NCBI GenBank assembly: GCA_943356445.1
Contig: CALREZ010000001.1
Coordinates: 79,818-119,231, forward strand
DNA from: Candidatus Nomurabacteria bacterium
GTDB taxonomy: Bacteria; Patescibacteriota; Minisyncoccia; Phycocordibacterales; CAIJYI01
Direction: 5' to 3'
DNA length: 39,414 bases
Position numbers and translations under genes: made by a program. The notes beneath the pieces are model-generated. The model did not search any database and had not been told where the DNA came from. It saw only the letters and a program-made list of their open reading frames with translations. Positions 30,058-37,897 of the stretch are shown piece after piece (the first letter of the stretch is position 1; each line of letters begins with the position of its first letter).

Positions 30058-31031
30058 TTCTCAATCCTAAAATTTTTTCATCTGATATTGAAATGAAAGC
30101 GACTCGCGAGGGATTCAGCGAAGGGCTTTTGCTTGCGGGAGATGAGAATAAAAATGTGGTCGCTCTTTGCGCGGATCTGACCGAGTCGGTGAAGATGGAC
30201 GGTTTTACAAAAAAATATCCCGAGAGGTTTTTTGAAATGGGAATTGCCGAGCAGTCCATGGCGAGTGTGGCTTCGGGGATGGCGGCAATGGGAAAAGTCC
30301 CGTTCATCGGTTCATATGCGGTGTTTTCTCCCGGACGAAATTGGGAACAGATTCGGACGACCATCTGCTACAACAATGCGAACGTAAAAATCATCGGAAG
30401 CCATAGCGGGGTGACCGTCGGAGAAGACGGCGGTTCTCATCAATGTTTGGAAGATATCGCTCTTGCTCGGGTTTTACCGAATATGACGGTCATTGTTCCG
30501 TGCGATGCGATAGAAGCCAAGAAAGCGACGGTTGCTATGGCAAAAACAAATACTCCGGCCTATCTCCGTCTTTCTCGCCCCAAGACGGCCGTCATTACTG
30601 CAGAGGAAACGCCTTTTGAAATAGGAAAATCACAGGTGTTTTTTACGCCGAAAGAAAAGGCCGTTGCGGGAATTGTCGCTTGTGGGCATCTTGTGTATGA
30701 TAGCATTAAGGCGGCGAAAGAATTGGAGAACGAGGGAATTTTTGTTTCCGTACTGAATCTTGCGACTATAAAGCCTCTGGATGAAGAAGGTGTTTTGCAA
30801 TTTGTGGAAAGTTCCGGAGGGAAGATCATTGCCGTTGAAGAACACCAAAAATATGGAGGGATGGGCGGAGCCGTTGCCGAGTTCCTTGCGAAAAACCGAC
30901 CGACGCCTATGGAATTTATCGGAGCTGATGATGTGTTTGGGCAATCCGGAACCCCCGATGAACTTATTGAACGCTACGGAATGGGAGCATCTTCCATAAA
31001 AGAAGCGATAAAAAGAATTTTAGAAAGATAA
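30054..31031 (+). CDS. Transketolase, C-terminal subunit
   Basis: The 325-residue chain holds the pyrimidine-binding and C-terminal domains: ATREGFSEGLLLAG, VALCADLTESVKMDGF, RFFEMGIAEQSMASVASGMAAMG with the cofactor-activating Glu, IGSHSGVTVGEDGGSHQ, VIVPCDAIEAKKA, and the last domain VAGIVACGHLVYDSIKAAKELE. Split transketolase is common in archaea and CPR bacteria. With rpiB, rpe and fba it lets the cell interconvert pentoses with glycolytic intermediates without the oxidative branch, none of whose genes are seen here. Confidence 0.95.
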   Translation: MILNPKIFSSDIEMKATREGFSEGLLLAGDENKNVVALCADLTESVKMDGFTKKYPERFFEMGIAEQSMASVASGMAAMGKVPFIGSYAVFSPGRNWEQIRTTICYNNANVKIIGSHSGVTVGEDGGSHQCLEDIALARVLPNMTVIVPCDAIEAKKATVAMAKTNTPAYLRLSRPKTAVITAEETPFEIGKSQVFFTPKEKAVAGIVACGHLVYDSIKAAKELENEGIFVSVLNLATIKPLDEEGVLQFVESSGGKIIAVEEHQKYGGMGGAVAEFLAKNRPTPMEFIGADDVFGQSGTPDELIERYGMGASSIKEAIKRILER

Positions 31032-31052
31032 AAAAGTTAATGAGAAATAATT

Positions 31053-31697
31053 ATGCAAGAAAAAAATAATACAAGAGCCATTTTGTTCACCTCGGTTTTT
31101 TCTTTGCTGCTTTTAAGCGCGTCGTATGCCGCTTTTGCGCAAGAGGCGGCGACTTCCACTGAAGTTTCTTTAAAACCGGTAACGTTTGCGGTTGTTGTGG
31201 GGAAAGTCACCTGTAACGGCGGAACCGGCGTGGCAAAAGTATCTCTTACCAATGAACCTACCGTCGGCGGATATTACGAAGTTACCGGAGATATGATTAC
31301 AAAAAACAACATCACGTTGAGCCGCGAAGTGTCTCTGCCTACCGGTACGTACGCATGGAAAGGATTTGCCAATAATGAATACGAAGTGTCGGGAAAGGCA
31401 TCGGGGGAATTTACGGTGGGGAAATGCGCTACGGCTCCCGCCGCAGCCTCTCAAACGTTGAAAGGCCCGGAACCCGTTGCCCCTTCAATAAAAAAAATTG
31501 AAAAGACTATTCCAAAAAATATAGAGATAACGGAAATGACTCCGGAAGAACTCGCTTCCACTTCTAAAACGGACGTTGATTCTTCTTCTGACAAGACAAA
31601 GGAACAGAACAGAAATAAGGTAATTGTCGGTATCGCGATTTTTGCAGCAGTTGTCGCTTACTTCGGATTCAGGAAAGAGAAAAAGGAAATGATATAG
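31053..31697 (+). CDS. Exported membrane-anchored protein, unknown
   Basis: The 214-residue protein has a signal peptide (about residues 9-28, AFA/QE as a probable cleavage site) and a C-terminal transmembrane helix (about residues 189-207) followed by a basic tail (RKEKKEM). The ectodomain has an Ig-like or beta-sandwich look, VVVGKVTCNGGTGVAKVSLTN to GEFTVGKC, with two Cys that may pair. A Ser/Thr/Lys-rich stalk follows. The layout (signal, compact domain, stalk, C-terminal anchor) resembles sortase-type or anchored surface proteins, but no LPxTG is present. It lies 21 nt after the transketolase gene. Confidence 0.65.
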   Translation: MQEKNNTRAILFTSVFSLLLLSASYAAFAQEAATSTEVSLKPVTFAVVVGKVTCNGGTGVAKVSLTNEPTVGGYYEVTGDMITKNNITLSREVSLPTGTYAWKGFANNEYEVSGKASGEFTVGKCATAPAAASQTLKGPEPVAPSIKKIEKTIPKNIEITEMTPEELASTSKTDVDSSSDKTKEQNRNKVIVGIAIFAAVVAYFGFRKEKKEMI

Positions 31698-31700
31698 TAA

Positions 31701-31728
31701 AAAACCGCCCCGATAAAGGGGCGGTTTT
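31701..31728. terminator. Bidirectional terminator between convergent genes
   Basis: AAAACCGCCCC (31701-31711) and GGGGCGGTTTT (31718-31728) form a perfect 11-bp stem with a GATAAA loop. Confidence 0.9.
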
Positions 31729-31753
31729 GCATAGCTCTGCTATGCGGTGTTTG

Positions 31754-32413
31754 CTACGATAAGAGCGGAGGGAGATTAACCAGTTCTTCCAGCGGGACTT
31801 TGGCATATTTTTCAATAACGCCTTTTGTTTTTCTTGCGCCCTTGTAGGGGTTTTCAAGACCGCCTTCAATGAGTTCGCGAAGATTTGCTGCCCGCGCGGC
31901 CACATAACTTTCCAGTGTGCCCACTCGCTGCAATTTTTTCTTCGCCGTCTTTCCTTCAACCAAGGTCACTTCCATATACAGGACGCGATTATGGTCGGCA
32001 GGATCTCTGAAGGGAACGATGTCCGTAGCGAGTCTTTTGGTTTCTTCCCGTACGACGGCGCCGCATCGCGTTTTGATCTTCAATTCGCGAGCGCGATGAT
32101 CAAAGGATTTTTCAACTTGAACGACTTTTTCGTCCAGAGTACCTTCAATGACGGCAATAGTCCTTCCTTCTTTATCTTTTTTGCCGGGTAAAGTCCACGC
32201 GGTCGGGGTCACCCGCCATATTTCTCCCGCTTGCGGGGTATGAGTCCCGGCATTAAGGATTTCAAGGCGAAGGGCTACGGGTTTTTCGTTCCGGAGAGTG
32301 ATATACTTTCCGAGCGGTACATATCCGATTCCCCAGGAATAGGCTTTTACTCGCCATTCTTGTTTGGTGTTTTCCGGGAAAATCTCCCGGTAGATTCTTC
32401 TTATTCTGGCCAT
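31754..32413 (-). CDS. Protein of unknown function, SD-led
   Basis: I chose the ATG at 32413 (219 residues) because GGAGG lies 6 nt upstream. The longer frame runs through the promoter. The protein is soluble and basic. I recognise no family. Residues 1-90 look beta-rich (VALRLEILNAGTHTPQAGEIWRVTPTAW), and the last third is charged and helical (AARAANLRELIEGGLENPYKGARK). No catalytic motif is evident. It has its own consensus promoter and runs opposite to the genes on its left. Confidence 0.65.
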   Translation of the reverse strand: MARIRRIYREIFPENTKQEWRVKAYSWGIGYVPLGKYITLRNEKPVALRLEILNAGTHTPQAGEIWRVTPTAWTLPGKKDKEGRTIAVIEGTLDEKVVQVEKSFDHRARELKIKTRCGAVVREETKRLATDIVPFRDPADHNRVLYMEVTLVEGKTAKKKLQRVGTLESYVAARAANLRELIEGGLENPYKGARKTKGVIEKYAKVPLEELVNLPPLLS

Positions 32414-32465
32414 ACAGGCCTCCTTCTTTGTGTGGTTAATGAAGAGAACTTTTGATTCCTTTCCT

Positions 32466-32494
32466 ATACTACCATAAAGCTTGATTTTAGTCAA
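32466..32494 (-). promoter_or_regulatory. Promoter for the 32413 gene
   Basis: On the minus strand, TTGACT (32494-32489) and TAGTAT (32471-32466) are 17 bp apart. The spacer includes TTTATGGTA, a half of the 17-bp palindrome at 24345. Confidence 0.6.
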
Positions 32495-32497
32495 TTT

Positions 32498-33886
32498 TTA
32501 TTCTATCGGCTCTACGTGAACCACGACCCTCTCCAGACGGTATTCTTTTTTCTCCATAAGCGAACGTTCAAGGTCTGAAGCAGCATCATGCGCTTCTTCT
32601 GTGGAAAGGAACGGGTCTGTATGGCAGTGAATCGTAATAATAAGCTTTTCACCGACTCTTCGTACGAGGATATTATGCGCGTCGCGAAGTTTTGGCAGAA
32701 GTTTTATCGCCTCTGTTATCTCGCGAATAATTTTTTCTTTTTCGCCTTGGGTAACGTCGGTACTTTCCAGAGACTGATCGTTTGACGGGTCAATGTGGGT
32801 GTTAATCTCTATTTCTTCCCCGAGATTTTTTTGAACCAGCGTTTCAAACTCCGTTGCTTTATCGTGCGCTTGCCGAACCGTTAGCGTATGGAGAACCTCT
32901 AAATCGCAATTGATGTATCTTTTTCCGTTGAGCGTTTCCACGGTAACATGGTGGACGGGGAATCCATACTTGTGACCAAGAATGTGTACCGTCTCAACAA
33001 TCGTTTCCGTGGAGAGTTGAACGGACTTTGTATGGATAAGAACTTCGGCTTCGGGGAGCTCTTTTTTTATCGCCGATTTGGCTGTTTCCGTTAATTCGTG
33101 CAAGGCTTCCGCATTCATTTTTCTTCCGACGACGATAAGCGCATCAATGGCGGAACTCGGCCCCATGGCTCTCGCGCGAACGCTTTCCACATCAATAATT
33201 CCCGGAATGGTTTTGAGAATGTCTTTTGCTTTTTCCGCAATTCCCTCTGGCGCGGCATCAATTAAAACATCAAACGTTCGTTTTCCCATATCATATCCGA
33301 CTTTCATGACGATGATGGCCACAAAAAGAGCGGCGACGGAATCGGCTCCTTTGAGATCAAAGAGAACGCAGACCAGGCCGATAAGCACAACGGCGGAGCT
33401 CCAGATATCGGTACTGAAATGGAGAGCGTCGGCTTCAAGCGCTTGGCTTCCGGTTTCTTTTGCCACTCTCATCAGCGCTCGCGAGCGAGAATAGTCAATG
33501 ATGATGGAAATAATAACCACGGCAAAAGCATACCACGTCGCTTCCACTTCAATGTTTCCCGTCATGAGTCGTTTGCCGGCTTCATAGATGATCCAAAAAC
33601 TGGTAATGAAAAGAAGCGACGTTTCTATGAGCGCGGAAATAGCTTCAATTTTTCCGTGCCCGTAATGATGGTCTTCGTCAGCGGGTTTATCCGAAACGCG
33701 AACGGCGAAATAGGTAATAACCGCGGCCCCCATATCCAGAAGGGAGTGCGCCGCTTCAGAAAGGATACCCATGCTGCCGGTCATGATTCCGACGATGAAT
33801 TTTCCTCCGGTAAGAATAAATCCCGCAAGGACGGAACTTGCCGCGACGTTTGTTTTTTTGCTGTTCGTTTTGTTGTGTTCGTTCAT
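32498..33886 (-). CDS. Cation diffusion facilitator transporter with an extended C-terminus
   Basis: The start at 33886 (MNEHNKTNSKK, 462 residues) is chosen since the longer frame adds sequence overlapping the promoter. The first 220 residues are the six-helix CDF domain. It has two H/D metal-site pairs: SEAAHSLLDM in TM2 and ADALHFSTD in TM5, plus a His-rich DEDHHYGHGK loop. HD-HD sites usually move Zn2+ (and Cd2+) out of the cell by proton antiport. The C-terminal part is about 240 residues, where one ferredoxin-like domain of about 80 is normal. Three tandem repeats seem to be present, each with an AH-x5-7-E pattern and a final H-x-(D/E)P. The -10 TACAAT is 9 nt from the ATG. Confidence 0.9.
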   Translation of the reverse strand: MNEHNKTNSKKTNVAASSVLAGFILTGGKFIVGIMTGSMGILSEAAHSLLDMGAAVITYFAVRVSDKPADEDHHYGHGKIEAISALIETSLLFITSFWIIYEAGKRLMTGNIEVEATWYAFAVVIISIIIDYSRSRALMRVAKETGSQALEADALHFSTDIWSSAVVLIGLVCVLFDLKGADSVAALFVAIIVMKVGYDMGKRTFDVLIDAAPEGIAEKAKDILKTIPGIIDVESVRARAMGPSSAIDALIVVGRKMNAEALHELTETAKSAIKKELPEAEVLIHTKSVQLSTETIVETVHILGHKYGFPVHHVTVETLNGKRYINCDLEVLHTLTVRQAHDKATEFETLVQKNLGEEIEINTHIDPSNDQSLESTDVTQGEKEKIIREITEAIKLLPKLRDAHNILVRRVGEKLIITIHCHTDPFLSTEEAHDAASDLERSLMEKKEYRLERVVVHVEPIE

Positions 33887-33975
33887 AATAGCCTCATTGT
33901 AACATAGCATTCTGTATTTCAAATAACTTTTTCCTGAAAAAAGTATCATATATTTTTTGTTTTGTCCAGGTAAAA

Positions 33976-34005
33976 TTGGACAAAAGATATATAATCTGAT
34001 ATGAT
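33976..34005 (+). promoter_or_regulatory. Promoter for the 34042 gene
   Basis: TTGGAC (33976-33981) and TATGAT (34000-34005, in TGATATGAT) are 18 bp apart. Confidence 0.55.
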
Positions 34006-34041
34006 AATACTCAGGTATATTCAACGAGAAGGAGAAAAAAA

Positions 34042-34323
34042 ATGGCTATTTTTTATTTTGACATTCCAGAACCGAAAACTCGGCGTTCCGTGAAAGAATT
34101 TTTGGCGGATCTCAAAAAGGAGAAACTGGAAGCGGGAGAAGAACCGAAGTCCTCCGTTATTGAATTTTTAGATATTTTGATGCGGCGTGTCAAAGAAGAT
34201 GCGACCGTAAGCCGGACGCAAGAAAAAGATCTTGCGCGCGGTATTGAATGGGAGTGGTGGAGCACTGAAGGTCAACCAAGCTGGTATATCTTCATTCAAT
34301 TGCTTGAAACGCAGCCGAAATAA
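34042..34323 (+). CDS. Small protein of unknown function, SD-led
   Basis: I do not recognise this 93-residue protein. It has a helical, highly charged middle (RRSVKEFLADLKKEKLEAGEEPK and FLDILMRRVKEDATVSRTQEKD) and an aromatic C-terminus (IEWEWWSTEGQPSWYIFIQLLE). There is no signal peptide or membrane helix. A strong SD, AGAAGGAG, is 9 nt from the ATG and a perfect terminator follows the stop, so this is a self-contained gene. Confidence 0.65.
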   Translation: MAIFYFDIPEPKTRRSVKEFLADLKKEKLEAGEEPKSSVIEFLDILMRRVKEDATVSRTQEKDLARGIEWEWWSTEGQPSWYIFIQLLETQPK

Positions 34324-34328
34324 AACGC

Positions 34329-34359
34329 AAACCCCCGACTCGAAAGAGTCGGGGGTTTT
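34329..34359. terminator. Bidirectional terminator
   Basis: AAACCCCCGACTC (34329-34341) and GAGTCGGGGGTTTT (34346-34359) form a 13-bp stem with a GAAA loop, between the 34042 gene and the convergent sugar kinase gene. Confidence 0.95.
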
Positions 34360-34363
34360 CTGT

Positions 34364-35362
34364 TTAGACTTTTGTGGGTCGGTAATCTGCCGGCGCTTTT
34401 TTGAGCCACTCCTTAATTTCTGCCGGGTGCAGCAAACCTTCTTGCGCTCCAATCTTTTGCACGACCGACATGGAATTTATGGGGGCCCAGAGAAGGGCTT
34501 CTTCCAACGTTTTTCCGAGAGCGAGGCATTCGGCAATGGTGGAAGAATAGGCATCGCCCGCGCCGGTGCGGTCGTAGGGAGGAACGGGATCCGGATACGG
34601 GGGCATGAACCACATCTCGTCTTTTTGCGCGTCATACGCGTAAGCTCCTTTCGGGCCATCAGTGATAACGGAAATTTTCGGCCCGAGTTCGGACATTTTT
34701 CTCGCAAGGTCAGGGCAGGGAGCTTCGGTGATTTTAAGAATGATCTCTGCTTCTTCTTTGTTGCAGAAAAAGATTTCGGAATGAGCGTACAGATCTTTGA
34801 GCGCTTCCGTCCCCATTTTGATCTGGAAAGTTCCCGGCTGAAAAGCGAGTTTTATCTCTGGATGAGATTTCAGATATTCCATTATCTCTTGATGGTACGG
34901 AAGCGTGTTTTCTCCGAGAGAACTCAGATACATCCATTTGGGAGAACCGACATCGGGGAACTTTCGGTCGTACTCTTCGTGCTTGATAAGAATGGTTCGT
35001 TCGGCTTTGTACCAGAGAACATAGTGGTAATTGGACAGCGCACCCTCATGAATTTTTATGAAATCGGTTGCGATGCCTTCTCTTTTGAAGGTCTCAAGGT
35101 TTTCTTTTCCGTGGTCGTCATCTCCCATGTCGGTGATAAAAGCGGACCTGAGTCCGAGGCGCGCGGCCGACACGGCGGCGTTCGCGCTATTGCCGACGGC
35201 AGGAACGACTTTTACGAATTCGTAAGGAATCTTCGCTCCGTTGGTGAAAGCGAGTTTTTCTTCGTGATCTTTTTCATCGTAGTAGACATTTGCTTGTTTG
35301 ACGCGGATGAAGGCATCGGTTACGACGTCTCCTATGGCGACGAAATCAAAATTTTCAGACAT
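34364..35362 (-). CDS. PfkB/ribokinase-family carbohydrate kinase
   Basis: The 332-residue protein carries the PfkB fold: FVAIGDVVTDAFI at the N-terminus, VGNSANAAVSAARLG (substrate/N-x-A motif), FITDMGDDDHGKE, FFCNKEEAEIIL, VITDGPKGAY, and the anion-hole/base motif YDRTGAGDAYSSTIAECLALG with the catalytic Asp. Ribokinase, fructokinase, adenosine kinase and 6-phosphofructokinase-type activities all use this fold. The substrate cannot be told from sequence. Being close to fba and the pentose phosphate genes suggests a sugar or sugar-phosphate. No other phosphofructokinase is in the window, so it is a candidate for that missing step (weak inference). Confidence 0.92.
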   Translation of the reverse strand: MSENFDFVAIGDVVTDAFIRVKQANVYYDEKDHEEKLAFTNGAKIPYEFVKVVPAVGNSANAAVSAARLGLRSAFITDMGDDDHGKENLETFKREGIATDFIKIHEGALSNYHYVLWYKAERTILIKHEEYDRKFPDVGSPKWMYLSSLGENTLPYHQEIMEYLKSHPEIKLAFQPGTFQIKMGTEALKDLYAHSEIFFCNKEEAEIILKITEAPCPDLARKMSELGPKISVITDGPKGAYAYDAQKDEMWFMPPYPDPVPPYDRTGAGDAYSSTIAECLALGKTLEEALLWAPINSMSVVQKIGAQEGLLHPAEIKEWLKKAPADYRPTKV

Positions 35363-35445
35363 GGAAAGATAATGCGTTTATAAATAATTTCTGCGTATGT
35401 ATTATATCATATTTATAAAGATGCAGTACAAGGAAAAAGAAGAAA

Positions 35446-35511
35446 GCAACAAGCAATAAGAAAAATGGACCAGGATCGGCCCCTTTTTGCTTTTTCCTCA
35501 TTGCTTGTTGC
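35446..35511 (+). repeat. Intergenic purine/pyrimidine hairpin element D
   Basis: GCAACAAGCAAT (35446-35457) is the exact reverse complement of ATTGCTTGTTGC (35500-35511). The stem continues with AAGAAAAA / TTTTTCCTC. The 25-nt loop (35466-35490) contains GGATCGGCCCC. It shares GCAACAAG with element C. Unlike the others it lies between two divergent genes. Confidence 0.65.
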
Positions 35512-35544
35512 TCTTATTCATATTTCGCCTTTTTAAGATAGCGG

Positions 35545-35553
35545 TGATATAAT
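35545..35553 (+). promoter_or_regulatory. Extended -10 TGATATAAT for fba
   Basis: It lies 40 nt before the fba ATG. There is no SD in the leader. Confidence 0.6.
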
Positions 35554-35593
35554 GTAACCACAAAATAATAATACTAAATAATCTTTTACTATC

Positions 35594-36466
35594 ATGCTTA
35601 CGCTTAAACAGTACATTCTTCACGCCGACGAGAAACATTCCGCTCTCGGACATTTCAATATCTCAAATCTTGAAGGGCTTCGGGCGATATTTACCGTCGC
35701 AAAAAGATTGAAGCTCCCGATCATTATCGGGACGTCCGAAAGCGAGAGGGAATTTATCGGAGTGAAGCAGTGCGTGGCGCTGGTGAAGAGTCTTCGCGAG
35801 GAATTTAAGTACCCGATATTTTTGAACGCGGATCATACTTATTCTTTCAATAAAGTAAAAGAGGCGATTGACGCCGGGTATGATGCGGTAATTTTTGACG
35901 GAGCGAAATTGACGCTTGCGGAAAATATACAGCAGACGAAAGAGTGCGTGGAATACGCGAGAAGCGTGAACCCCGATATCGTCGTTGAAGGAGAACTCGG
36001 TTATATCGGCACTTCTTCAAAAATGATGGAAACGCTGCCGGATGACGTAAAAGTCGCTTTAAGCAATCTTACCAAACCCGAAGACGCGGAACGTTTCGTC
36101 AAAGAAACCGGCGTTGATTTTCTCGCTCCTTCCGTCGGAAATATCCACGGAATGTTGGCTCATGCAAAAAATCCTGATCTTGATATTGAACGAATCAAAG
36201 AAATTCGCGAACGCGCCGGAGTGCCTTTAATCTTGCACGGCGGTTCGGGCATTTCCGACCATGACTTCCGACGCGCGATATTGGCCGGAGTCGCGGTCGT
36301 TCATATCAATACGGAACTCCGCCGAGCCTTCAGAACGGCGCTTGAAGACAGCCTCAAAAACAACCCTGACGAAATAGCCCCGTATCGCTTGATGGAAAAC
36401 CCTGTTTACGAGATGGAAAAGGTGGTGGAAGAGAAACTCAAAGTCTTTACGGTTCACGGGGAATAA
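35594..36466 (+). CDS. fba: Class II fructose-bisphosphate aldolase
   Basis: Zinc-dependent aldolase cleaves fructose 1,6-bisphosphate to two triose phosphates, or makes it. The 290-residue protein has GHFNISNLEGLRAI, NADHTYSFNKVKEAIDAGYDAVIFDGAKLTL with the first His ligand, VEGELGYIGTSS with the Glu ligand, SVGNIHGM with the next His ligand, and LILHGGSGI with the last. Length is typical. This enzyme links the pentose/triose section to hexose phosphates. The gene is monocistronic or leads into rplY, which has its own promoter. Confidence 0.95.
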   Translation: MLTLKQYILHADEKHSALGHFNISNLEGLRAIFTVAKRLKLPIIIGTSESEREFIGVKQCVALVKSLREEFKYPIFLNADHTYSFNKVKEAIDAGYDAVIFDGAKLTLAENIQQTKECVEYARSVNPDIVVEGELGYIGTSSKMMETLPDDVKVALSNLTKPEDAERFVKETGVDFLAPSVGNIHGMLAHAKNPDLDIERIKEIRERAGVPLILHGGSGISDHDFRRAILAGVAVVHINTELRRAFRTALEDSLKNNPDEIAPYRLMENPVYEMEKVVEEKLKVFTVHGE

Positions 36467-36481
36467 GAGAAACGGAAACTT

Positions 36482-36509
36482 TTGACTTTACTGTTGATTT
36501 ATGTATAAT
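36482..36509 (+). promoter_or_regulatory. Strong rplY promoter, leaderless arrangement
   Basis: TTGACT (36482-36487) and TATAAT (36504-36509) are 16 bp apart. The ATG at 36517 begins 7 nt after the -10. This is the best -35/-10 pair among the genes that lack an SD. Confidence 0.75.
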
Positions 36510-36516
36510 AGAGCCC

Positions 36517-37149
36517 ATGCTTAAACTTACCATACAAGAGAGGGATGTGAAGGACACCGCGGCATCTTTTCGCGCGAAAGGGCTTTTGCCTTGCGTCTAT
36601 TACGGCCCGAAAGATACACCGGTTTCCATTGTTACCGATCAGACCGAATTTTTAAAGGTCTTAAAGCAGGCCGGGGAATCCACGGTCGTCGCTTTGGTGA
36701 ACGGAAAAGAAGAAATTGAGGTCCTTATCCATGACGTATCTTATGATCCGGTCAAAGGTCAGGTTATTCACGTTGACTTCTACGTTCCGGAGAAAGGAAA
36801 GACGGTTGAGGTTGAAGTTCCGATTGAATTCGTCGGAGTTTCCGGCGCCGTCAAAGATATGGGCGGTACTTTGGTCAAGGTTCTTCATGAACTTGAAGTG
36901 GAAGCTTTCCCGAAAGATTTGCCGAAGAATGTTGCCGTTGATATTTCCGTATTGAAAGACCTTGAATCTCAGATTCTCGCGAAAGACATCAAACTTCCCA
37001 CAGGCGTTGCTTTGATTACGGATCCTGAAGAAGTGGTTGCTTCCATCTCGGTTACCGAGGAAGAAGAAGCCGCTCCGGCCGCAGACCTTGCTTCCATTGA
37101 AGTCGCGAAGAAAGGAAAGAAAGAAGAAACGGCAGAAGCGAAAAAATAA
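36517..37149 (+). CDS. rplY: 50S ribosomal protein bL25 (CTC form)
   Basis: bL25 binds 5S rRNA in the large subunit. The 210-residue protein is the two-domain CTC form rather than the short E. coli form (94 residues). The N-terminal domain has RAKGLLPCVYYGPKDTPVSI, and the C-terminal beta-rich domain has HVDFYVPEKGKTVEVEVPIEFVG, LHELEVEAFPKDLPKNVAVDIS and ITDPEEVVASISV. A charged Ala/Glu/Lys tail of about 35 residues follows. It shows no SD, as other leaderless-type genes here. Confidence 0.95.
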   Translation: MLKLTIQERDVKDTAASFRAKGLLPCVYYGPKDTPVSIVTDQTEFLKVLKQAGESTVVALVNGKEEIEVLIHDVSYDPVKGQVIHVDFYVPEKGKTVEVEVPIEFVGVSGAVKDMGGTLVKVLHELEVEAFPKDLPKNVAVDISVLKDLESQILAKDIKLPTGVALITDPEEVVASISVTEEEEAAPAADLASIEVAKKGKKEETAEAKK

Positions 37150-37158
37150 TAACACATC

Positions 37159-37193
37159 AAAAATCCCCGAGGGCGGTCCTCGGGGATTTTTTT
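37159..37193. terminator. Terminator between rplY and the convergent gene
   Basis: AAAAATCCCCGAGG (37159-37172) and CCTCGGGGATTTTTTT (37178-37193) form a 14-bp stem with loop GCGGT. The core CCCCGAGG/CCTCGGGG is the same as the outer part of the palindrome at 8679-8726. Confidence 0.92.
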
Positions 37194-37746
37194 ATGCTTT
37201 TGAATTGATTTTTATTCGTTCTTCTTTTGAAGGGAAACGGATATCTGAAATAAAAGAGGTTGAATTTTTTATGGAATTTTCCAGAACTTTCGCGTCGTCT
37301 TCTGACGGTTCATCTCCTTTCCAGTTGAGCACTATTCCGCCGTCTGCTCCAGCCGCCCGATAGAGTTCTTTCAATTCCTCCATTTTTGCGCGCTTGTTTT
37401 TAATAGAGGTTGAAGATCCCGAGGTTGCATCCACAAAATAGACTTTACCGGAAACGGTTATGACACAGTCAGCGCCGTAAAGAAGATCTAGAAGAGATGA
37501 AGGGGAAAGAGATTCTATCGGCGATTGCCCAGCCTCTTCTCTTTTTTGACGAACCAATTCCACCCGTTCAGGCGCGAATTGCGAAGCGAGAGCCATCAGC
37601 TCTTCTGAAGTTTTTTCCAAAGTAAAAGAGGAAATCCCATACTTGCTTCCTTTTGATATCAGTTCTTTAACTTTTGTTTCAGCCTCGGCGTTTGATTCGC
37701 TTAAAAAATGAGGGATGTGATTTTCTTCCGGAAAAAGTTCTTTCAT
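37192..37746 (-). CDS. Protein of unknown function
   Basis: I use the ATG at 37746 (184 residues, MKELFPEENHIPHF), which lies 7 nt after a clear -10. The longer frame is implausible. The N-terminal half is helical and charged. The C-terminal half has a strand-turn-strand block, GADCVITVSGKVYFVDATSGS, then a Lys-rich helix, and GIVLNWKGDEPSEDD. The order Asp ... VDAT ... Lys recalls PD-(D/E)XK nucleases, but the usual Lys two residues after the acid is not there, so I do not call it. No signal peptide or membrane helix. Confidence 0.65.
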   Translation of the reverse strand: MKELFPEENHIPHFLSESNAEAETKVKELISKGSKYGISSFTLEKTSEELMALASQFAPERVELVRQKREEAGQSPIESLSPSSLLDLLYGADCVITVSGKVYFVDATSGSSTSIKNKRAKMEELKELYRAAGADGGIVLNWKGDEPSEDDAKVLENSIKNSTSFISDIRFPSKEERIKINSKA

Positions 37747-37753
37747 ATTCGCT

Positions 37754-37782
37754 ATTATCCTTGATTTGCGGAAAAACATCAA
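37754..37782 (-). promoter_or_regulatory. Promoter, leaderless arrangement
   Basis: On the minus strand, TTGATG (37782-37777) and GATAAT (37759-37754) are 17 bp apart. The ATG at 37746 begins 7 nt after the -10. Confidence 0.65.
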
Positions 37783-37819
37783 CCTGTTGAAAATTTTTAC
37801 TGAAATTATTCGCCGAACG

Positions 37820-37828
37820 TGATATGAT
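37820..37828 (+). promoter_or_regulatory. Extended -10 TGATATGAT for the transglycosylase gene
   Basis: A leader of about 63 nt follows. It ends in a hairpin, ATTCTC (37872-37877) with GAGAAT (37886-37891), just before the ATG at 37898. Confidence 0.5.
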
Positions 37829-37897
37829 ATATGGAATACGATGCAGTAAAACGGTGTTGTAAAAATACCCGATTCTCGCCGTGCAGAGAATGATTCT

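Noticed and set aside
34232-35383. Long plus-strand ORF of 383 codons
   Set aside because: It is the antisense shadow of the PfkB kinase, whose motifs are unambiguous on the minus strand. It has no promoter, SD or protein-like features.
37192-37746. PD-(D/E)XK nuclease
   Set aside because: The acid-x-Lys signature is missing (VDATS), so the similarity is too weak.
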